From Fistularia commersonii (lineage: Eukaryota; Chordata; Actinopteri; Syngnathiformes; Fistulariidae), in assembly GCA_037954325.1 (NCBI GenBank), contig JBBMNZ010000028.1, forward strand, positions 10,089,501 to 10,153,500: a stretch of 64,000 nt of DNA. The letters run 5' to 3'. Made by a program: the position numbers and the translations under genes. The stretch's first letter is position 1, and each line of letters starts with the position of its first letter. A model generated the notes under the pieces. That model saw only the letters and a program-made list of their open reading frames with translations, searched no databases and was not told the DNA's origin. Below are positions 58,090 through 64,000 of the stretch, piece by piece.

Positions 58090-60063
58090 ATGGAACGCAG
58101 GGACTCCAAACCAGTCCTGATCCAAACTGATGGACTCGTGCCAATGGTCAATAAATATCTAGTACAACTCTCCCCGGCCCAGTGGATCATGCTGGCCGAG
58201 GGGAACCTGGACTCCGGCACCGTGGCGACAATAACAGACATGTGCTGTGATATCGTTCAAAAGCTCACCACCGACGTCCTGAACATCGTGAAGCCCAGGT
58301 TCGAGGAGTGCCTGAGGGATGTACGTCAGGCCGACGCGGACAAGCCTGTCACTTACGTTCCTGTCTTCAAAGAACCGATCGACGAGACCATAGCCAGCGC
58401 CTTCAACATCCCAAAGAACATGTGTAAGACAGCGCAGAAGCTGACCGACCTGGTGGAGAGGGAGGTGTCCAACAGCGTGAACTCCGCTTTATCTGTGGAC
58501 CAGAAGGGCGCCGACCTGACGCCCAAACCATCCCTTGACATTTCCAGCATCAGTGCTCTCTGCTCGCTAGTGCTTTGCATTACCGAACTGCTGAAAATTT
58601 ACTTGAATCAGGTCGATCTGGATGAGCTTTTTGGTGTGTCGCGGCCACACAAAGGCCAGGGGTTCACCCAGGACCTTGAGAAACCGGAACCGTCCACGAT
58701 CGTATCATCTCCGATAAGTGTCCAGGAAACCACAAAGGCCGTGGAGGAAATCCTCATCAAGAGGTTCAGTGAGAAAGAGACCACCGATGTTCCCTTCAGC
58801 GTCTCCCAGGATGCCCACGCAGCAGCGCTGGACATCGTGGAGATGATCAACGAAGAGGAACGCAGCTCGCTGAGGCTGATCAACAACAGGGTGGAGAACT
58901 TTTTCGCTTTTCATAAAAAGGGAGCGTCCGACACCGACAACACCCCGAAATACAACTTTTTAAAGTTCGCTAGGAAGCAATTCGCCGAGATGAAAGAAAA
59001 GCTGAAATGCGCCTGCTCGTGCTGCGGCATCCAGCAGGCCTCCGTCTGCGCCGACGAAGAAGCGAACGTCCCGACGATCGTGTCGGAATATTCCCGAACT
59101 CCTTCCCCGATTGAATTCGACAACATCCAGAAGGATCTCGAGAGATGGTACGACAAACTGGAGCAAGCCAAAGAAACGCTGGAAATCAGCAGTGATGAAA
59201 TCAGTAAGTTTTCAAGGCAACTGACGGATGAAATGCATCAACAAATGGTGGACTTTATTTACAAGACTTCCTCAGCCCCGCTGGGAAGCCCAGCCATCAA
59301 CCTCCTCTACATGGTGACCCAAGACATCGTGGGGCGCTTCGTCCAGCAGGCGCTCCTCTGGCTGCAGATGGAGGCGTGGAATCACACCAGGCTGGACGAG
59401 GCCGTGTCCGACGCGCTCAACGACATCGTCAGACATCTCACACCAAAACAACCTACGCAGGAGGATTCCATGGTGCAAAGGTCTCCGGAGCTTCCCGCCT
59501 CATCTGAGGTTATCATGACCAGCGAAGAATTCCGGCGGACGCCGACGCCTTTCCCGAGCTACGTGTTGCCGAAATTCCAGTGCGACGACGTGGAGGAAAA
59601 AAGAATGGAGTGCAAATTCCCTAGCTGCTCATTTAACACGGGACAATCCTCACCTGGTAAGATGGGAGATAAACTGATCAGCAACTTCATGCACAACCTG
59701 GTGATGCAGCTGGTGAGTCGCCTGCCCGAGAAAACCAAAACCCCCCTGAAGATGAAGGACGTCCAGTACGTGGTCAAACGGCTTGCGGTCAAAGCATCTA
59801 CGGGGGTCATCTGCACCCATCTGGAGTTGGTGAAAAACATGTACCAGCTGGAGAAAGTTACCAATGCTGTCATTAAGGACATACTGCTGGAGTTTGAATC
59901 TCCAGAGAAACTTATGCAAGCCCTGATGTCGTCAGAGGACCCGTCGTTTGTCGACGCTGTTTTCCGGCATCTGAGGAGCCACCTGGCAGACCTGGTAGAT
60001 GGTAAGCCTAAGAAATCCAAATTTTGTAGGTTTTTTTCTCGTGGACGAAAACAAGCCATCTAA
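58090..60063 (+). CDS. Unidentified intronless family, copy 3 (complete, 657 aa)
   Basis: I choose the ATG at 58090 (cagcaccATGG; MERRDSKPVLIQTDG) because it aligns with copies 2 and 4. The frame stays open 77 codons further upstream through the AGACAG cluster, but that part is not conserved. All landmarks of copy 2 recur in order: SPAQWIMLAEGNLDS, ITDMCCDIVQKLTTDVLNIV, SISALCS, VQETTKAVEEIL, the Cys cluster KCACSCC (about 305), EFDNIQKDLERWYDKLEQA, LTDEMHQQMVDFIY, TQDIVGRFVQQALLWL, a variable Pro/Ser linker, FMHNLVMQLVSRLPEK and the tail KKSKFCRFFSRGRKQAI. The tail differs from copy 2 after CRFF: longer and more basic. Function unknown. The intact long frame indicates selection for coding. 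Confidence 0.9.
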   Translation: MERRDSKPVLIQTDGLVPMVNKYLVQLSPAQWIMLAEGNLDSGTVATITDMCCDIVQKLTTDVLNIVKPRFEECLRDVRQADADKPVTYVPVFKEPIDETIASAFNIPKNMCKTAQKLTDLVEREVSNSVNSALSVDQKGADLTPKPSLDISSISALCSLVLCITELLKIYLNQVDLDELFGVSRPHKGQGFTQDLEKPEPSTIVSSPISVQETTKAVEEILIKRFSEKETTDVPFSVSQDAHAAALDIVEMINEEERSSLRLINNRVENFFAFHKKGASDTDNTPKYNFLKFARKQFAEMKEKLKCACSCCGIQQASVCADEEANVPTIVSEYSRTPSPIEFDNIQKDLERWYDKLEQAKETLEISSDEISKFSRQLTDEMHQQMVDFIYKTSSAPLGSPAINLLYMVTQDIVGRFVQQALLWLQMEAWNHTRLDEAVSDALNDIVRHLTPKQPTQEDSMVQRSPELPASSEVIMTSEEFRRTPTPFPSYVLPKFQCDDVEEKRMECKFPSCSFNTGQSSPGKMGDKLISNFMHNLVMQLVSRLPEKTKTPLKMKDVQYVVKRLAVKASTGVICTHLELVKNMYQLEKVTNAVIKDILLEFESPEKLMQALMSSEDPSFVDAVFRHLRSHLADLVDGKPKKSKFCRFFSRGRKQAI

Positions 60064-60701
60064 GTACTTCCCCCGGGTCCTGGACATCTACCCTCCGAGA
60101 AACAAGAAAAGTAGCTAATATCACCAACTACTGAGTCGCATAGGAATCACGCTCGCTGTCAATAATCAAGAAATGTATGTTTTTTTTTTCAGTGATCGGC
60201 TTTGTCAAAATCTATTTTCATAGTTTAGTTTCCTGTCTGTCCTGCAGCTTTTCTCAAATAGTCTTTTGATTTCAAAATGTAAAATTTTGTTGCCTTTTCT
60301 CAATCAATTCATTGAGTAAAAGATGTTTATAAAATTTAGATTCAGTCTGTTTTTTGAGATCCCGCATCAATTCCTAATGGGTTCTCTTATGCTCTCGATG
60401 TTCTGCCCGGGTGTTTGTCTTTCACGGTCCAAAAACAGCAAAATGAAGACTAAATTGTCCGTGGATGCGAATGAGTGAATGGCTGGATGATATGGATCTC
60501 TGACAGCTGACTGCAACCCCTGTAACCTGAATACAGCATGAGAAGTACAGACGATGAATGAGTCGCAGATCCGCCCATATCTGTCTTTGACATTTCAGCC
60601 GGACGTACGATAAGATTTATTGATAGAAAAAAATCAATTGTCCCAAACGGACTGCGGGTTTCTATTTCGAGATGGAGATACAGCATTTAATATTTCATAT
60701 A

Positions 60702-60950
60702 CAGGACTGTCTCTGAAAATTAGAATATTGTGATAAAGTTCTTTATCTTCTGTGTTGCAATTAAAAAAATCAAAAATTCCTTTTTTCTTAAGATGTAAGC
60801 CATCATCAGCAATATTAGAATGATAAAAGGCTTGCAATATTTCAGTTGATTTGTTATGAATCCAGAATGTGTGACATTTTTGTTTTTGTAATTGCATTAC
60901 AAGAGATAAAGAACTTTATCACAATATTCTTATTTTCTGGGACAGTCCTG
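60702..60950. mobile_element. MITE with long inverted repeats and TA target duplication
   Basis: Ends CAGGACTGTC and GACAGTCCTG flank about 45-bp inverted arms ('attgtgataaagttctttat' and its complement). TA lies on both sides (60700-60701, 60951-60952), the signature of Tc1/mariner-type insertion. It has no coding capacity. Confidence 0.85.
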
Positions 60951-61331
60951 TAGAAGCATTGGGTTGAACTAAATCCCATGGAGTGTTTCAAAAAAAGCAA
61001 ACTGTGTTCTCCCTGTATGTTTGGGCATCGGGAGGAGCGGTGAGATACAGGTACAGTAATTCGATATCCCTTTACTAGTCATCCCTGACCCTGATGGTAT
61101 GCCAGAGAGGGGGAAGGGAAATTGCAAATTGCTTGCGTTCGCACATGGAAGCGAGACAATCTAGTCAAGAGTCGGCAGCCAACAGATGATTCTTCCGCCC
61201 AATGGAAGAACTTTTACTGCTAAAAGTTACAATTTTAAGCAGCTAATAGAAGGAAAAACCTTTTGTAGCCATTCAAGAATCCCGGTTGTAGCAGCACCGG
61301 GCTTTGGTGTCGTATGGGCGGGTGGAAAAAT

Positions 61332-61554
61332 AGGCAGGATATGAGCGAGAGAAGATTGTGTTATTGTGTTTATTTGGAAAAAATAATCATTCAAATAAAA
61401 GTATTTACTCGGATCCAGCTTGTCTTCTTAGTCCATTCCAGGTTTCTCTTCTTGGCCCGATCAGCCCAAGTATCCGAGTAAATACTTTTATTTGAATGAT
61501 TATTTTTTCCAAATAAACACAATAACACAATCTTCTCTCGCTCATATCCTGCCT
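61332..61554. repeat. Perfect 83-bp inverted repeat with 57-bp spacer
   Basis: The left arm 61332-61414 and right arm 61472-61554 are exact reverse complements over all 83 bases. In addition, the 16 bases after the left arm (CCAGCTTGTCTTCTTA) reappear reverse-complemented right after the right arm (61554-61569). Perfect arms imply a recent origin or correction. Confidence 0.95.
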
Positions 61555-61569
61555 AAGAAGACAAGCTGG

Positions 61570-63015
61570 ATTGCTTGGATAATTTTTTGTGAGGATTTTC
61601 CCATCAAATGTCCTCAAGTGTATGACATTAATAAGGAGACTGGTTATTTCCTGTTTGAGGTCAGTTTATGTGGCTTTGGTCGGATCAAGAAAGCAGGAAT
61701 ACCATATGGATCAGCAGCGTGATTTAATAATGAACTTAAGAATAGTGAATGGTGGGCTGGGGTACGTTAACCATGATGGTGCTTGGAGTGAGGGAGCCTT
61801 GTCTGTGTGTCGTACCTTTGGTTGTTTGTATCAAAAATGTTGTGCTGCCAATTTGTTGTTTTGCCATTTAGTACGCACTGCATCACAGAAGAAAAGATGG
61901 TACACTTCCTTTTGTGTGCCAAACTGATATGGTGAAGATTTACTTTTACTTAGAAGTTGTGTTGCCTCTTCTGTCTTTCTTGGTTGTTGCTTTTGCTGGT
62001 GGTGAGGCTTTGTCCAGTTGTCCCTCGTCACCAATAATGTGAATGTGTCCAGAATTTACCAAGAACATACATAAATCTGACATTTTAACTGTTACGGCTG
62101 ACAAACATCCCCTTTAAGAGTACATGTCCTTGCCCTCAAGATCACACTTAACATCAACCAAATCTAAGTGCATACCCAGATGATCCAAAACCAGTATCAG
62201 TGTTGTGCCAAAGTCCCTCGGGTACACTCCCAAATCCTCAAACACATTATCGGATCAAGCAAAATCTAAATGGAAAGGACAGAGGTTCTGTCCTTTCCAT
62301 TTACCAGCATGCTTAAACGCATCTCCTAAGGCATGACGATCCTTTCGACCACTCAAATTGATCCGAATAATTGCCAAATACTGCTCACCGTCCCCTCCCC
62401 ACACCAGATCAGCCCTAGTGGCTCCTAAGGACAGTCCGACAGCTTGAGTCCTACTGGCTCCAAGTCTGCCTGCACAGATGGTGCTGGTGGTTCACACATT
62501 GCACCTTCATTGTCCCTTCTGAACCAGCCCCTACTTTCCTTCCAGACATCTTATGACCGGCAAAAATCTTTTGTCAGGGATATTTTCAACACGCTATCCA
62601 TGCTTTTTCCACACAAAAATGTGTCATCGCGGTTTCCCTTTTCTTTCCCTTCCATAACGGCAGCATCTGTTTTTTCATCTTCGCCCCTATGATGCTATGA
62701 TTGTCCTCATCATAGAGCTGTTCAGATTTCGGGTCACACGCATGTTCACTGACATCACAGATTCTGTGCTCGAGGCCCATAACACAACCACGTCCGTTAC
62801 TTGATTCACAGCAGTCTTGTAACTGCCTTACATTGCTGTGATTGATGTGAAGACTCAAACGGTTTGACTCACAGCATGCAGGTTGAGTAGGAATGTGAAT
62901 TTTTGACACTGATGCTGTATACAGTTGAATGGGACTGTGCTGCAGCTGTGTGGAACTGCTGTGGTGTGCATCTGTTTACAACCTTGTAATAGGCAGCAAC
63001 ACCAGCTATCTACGA
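61570..63015. other. Between copies 3 and 4, no gene seen; small hairpins
   Basis: It contains a perfect 17-bp-arm hairpin at 62267-62303 and a GTTCTGT/ACAGAAC palindrome at 63016-63031 next to the copy 4 start. Open frames up to 112 codons have no recognisable domain. Confidence 0.5.
62267..62303. repeat. Perfect hairpin, 17-bp arms, 3-base loop
   Basis: The arms TAAATGGAAAGGACAGA and TCTGTCCTTTCCATTTA are exact complements around GGT. Confidence 0.95.
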
Positions 63016-63036
63016 GTTCTGTCAACAGAACGCACC

Positions 63037-64000
63037 ATGGACCGCAGGAACTCCAAACCAGTCCTCATCCAAACTGATGGACTTGTCCCAATGGTAAATA
63101 AATATCTAGTAGAACTTTCTCCGGCGCAGTGGATCATGCTGGCCGAGGGGAACCTGGACTGCGGCACCGTGGCGACAATAACAGACATGTGCTGCGATAT
63201 CGTTCAAAAGCTCACCACCGACGTCCTGAACATCGTGAAGCCCAGGTTCGAGGAGTGCCTGAGGGATGCGCATCAAACAGACGCCGACAGGCCCATCCCT
63301 TACATGACCGTCCTCCAGAAGCCAATCGATGAAACCATCGCCAGCGCCTTCAACATCCCAAAGAACATGTGTGACACGGCACAGAAATTGACACACCTCG
63401 TGGAGAGGGAGGTGTCCAACAATGTGAACTCCGCTTTATCCGTGGTCCCCAAAAGCACCATTGTGACCTCAAAACCATCCCTGGATATGACCAGCATCAC
63501 TGCTCTCTGCTCAATGGTATTTTGCATTTCGGAACTTCTCAAGACGTATTTGAATCAGGTTGATCTAGACAAGCTTTTTGGTGTGTCGCGGCCGCGATCG
63601 GGTCCCGCATTCGTTCCAGACATTGAGAAACACGAATCGACTAAAAGCATTTCATCTCAAATCAGCATCCAGGAGACCACAAAAGCTGTGGAAGAAATCT
63701 TAATCAAAAGGTTCAGTGAGAAGGATACGGCTGACGTTCCGTTCAGCGTCTCGCAGGATGCCCACGCTGCGGCGCTGGACATCGTGGAGATGATCACGGA
63801 GGAGGAACGCAGCTCGCTGAGGCTGATCAACAACAGGGTGAAATTCTTTGCGTGGCGTACAAAAAGAACATCTGATGCCAGCAAAACTTCCCAGAAATTC
63901 AGTTTTTTAAAGTTCGCTAGGAAGCAATTCACTATGATGAAGGAAAAACTAAAGCGCGCCTGCACATGCTGCAGGACGCAGCCGGCCTCCGGTAGCGCCG
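63037..64000 (+). CDS. Unidentified intronless family, copy 4 (5' part; runs off the right edge)
   Basis: Open from ATG at 63037 (gcaccATGG; MDRRNSKPVLIQTDG) to the window end, 321 codons. It follows copy 3 closely through SPAQWIMLAEGNLD, ITDMCCDIVQKLTTDVLNIV, VEREVSNNVNSALSVV, a 'SITALCSM' variant and SVSQDAH-type sequence. Its Cys cluster reads KRACTCC, so the first Cys of copies 2 and 3 is Arg here. It is nearly identical to copy 1 over the first 160 coding bases. The 3' half lies outside the window, so intactness is unknown. Confidence 0.88.
   Translation, partial: MDRRNSKPVLIQTDGLVPMVNKYLVELSPAQWIMLAEGNLDCGTVATITDMCCDIVQKLTTDVLNIVKPRFEECLRDAHQTDADRPIPYMTVLQKPIDETIASAFNIPKNMCDTAQKLTHLVEREVSNNVNSALSVVPKSTIVTSKPSLDMTSITALCSMVFCISELLKTYLNQVDLDKLFGVSRPRSGPAFVPDIEKHESTKSISSQISIQETTKAVEEILIKRFSEKDTADVPFSVSQDAHAAALDIVEMITEEERSSLRLINNRVKFFAWRTKRTSDASKTSQKFSFLKFARKQFTMMKEKLKRACTCCRTQPASGSA

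Noticed and set aside
1..64000. CRISPR arrays, operons or prokaryotic mobile systems
   Set aside because: The window is vertebrate nuclear DNA; the tandem repeats are minisatellites without spacer structure.

Overview
The window is nuclear DNA from a ray-finned fish. Three things show this: spliced vertebrate genes with GT-AG introns and phase-consistent exons; teleost repeat families (RTE/Rex3-like LINE tails, a tRNA-derived SINE, a hAT element, a MITE); and very dense CA/TG microsatellites. I cannot name the species. All calls come from reading the sequence; no search was run.

Layout, left to right. At 1-366 (minus) is the 5' end of an unidentified intronless gene, called 'copy 1' here. 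From 8673 to 19390 (plus) lie exons 2-4 of cacng2 (stargazin). Exon 1 is not in the window, so the bases to the left are intron 1 and copy 1 probably sits antisense inside it. The cacng2 introns and 3' flank are packed with TG/CA tracts and several minisatellites. From 24296 to 27492 (minus) is a complete ten-exon rpl3, with a TATA box, a 5'TOP start and two recognisable intronic C/D snoRNAs (SNORD43 and SNORD83 types). From 29469 to 34831 (minus) is a complete ten-coding-exon slc25a39. From 39744 to 44405 (plus) is a ten-coding-exon progranulin gene with six granulin modules. The slc25a39/grn neighbourhood matches the known vertebrate pairing. At 45622-46053 is an intact intronless eIF1A gene (a retrogene), and at 47679-48347 (minus) a short single-exon gene related to the outer-dynein-arm docking proteins ODAD1/CCDC63.

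The right end (51 to 64 kb, plus) holds three more copies of the unidentified family: copy 2 (663 aa), copy 3 (657 aa) and copy 4 (open to the right edge). Each starts with an M(E/D)(R/H)R..KPVLIQTDG-type head. The two complete copies carry a central Cys cluster and end in a KKSKFCRFF-type basic/Cys/aromatic tail. I recognise no domain in them. This lineage-type expansion of long intronless genes is the most novel-looking content of the window. A GTCTAGAC palindrome within AGACAG/CTGTCT-rich DNA precedes copies 2 and 3, and the gaps between copies carry TE insertions and a perfect 83-bp inverted repeat.

Functionally the conserved genes are unrelated housekeeping or cell-specific genes: ribosome, translation initiation, mitochondrial glutathione import, lysosomal/secreted granulins, AMPA-receptor regulation and cilia. 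They form no pathway; their grouping is ordinary vertebrate synteny.
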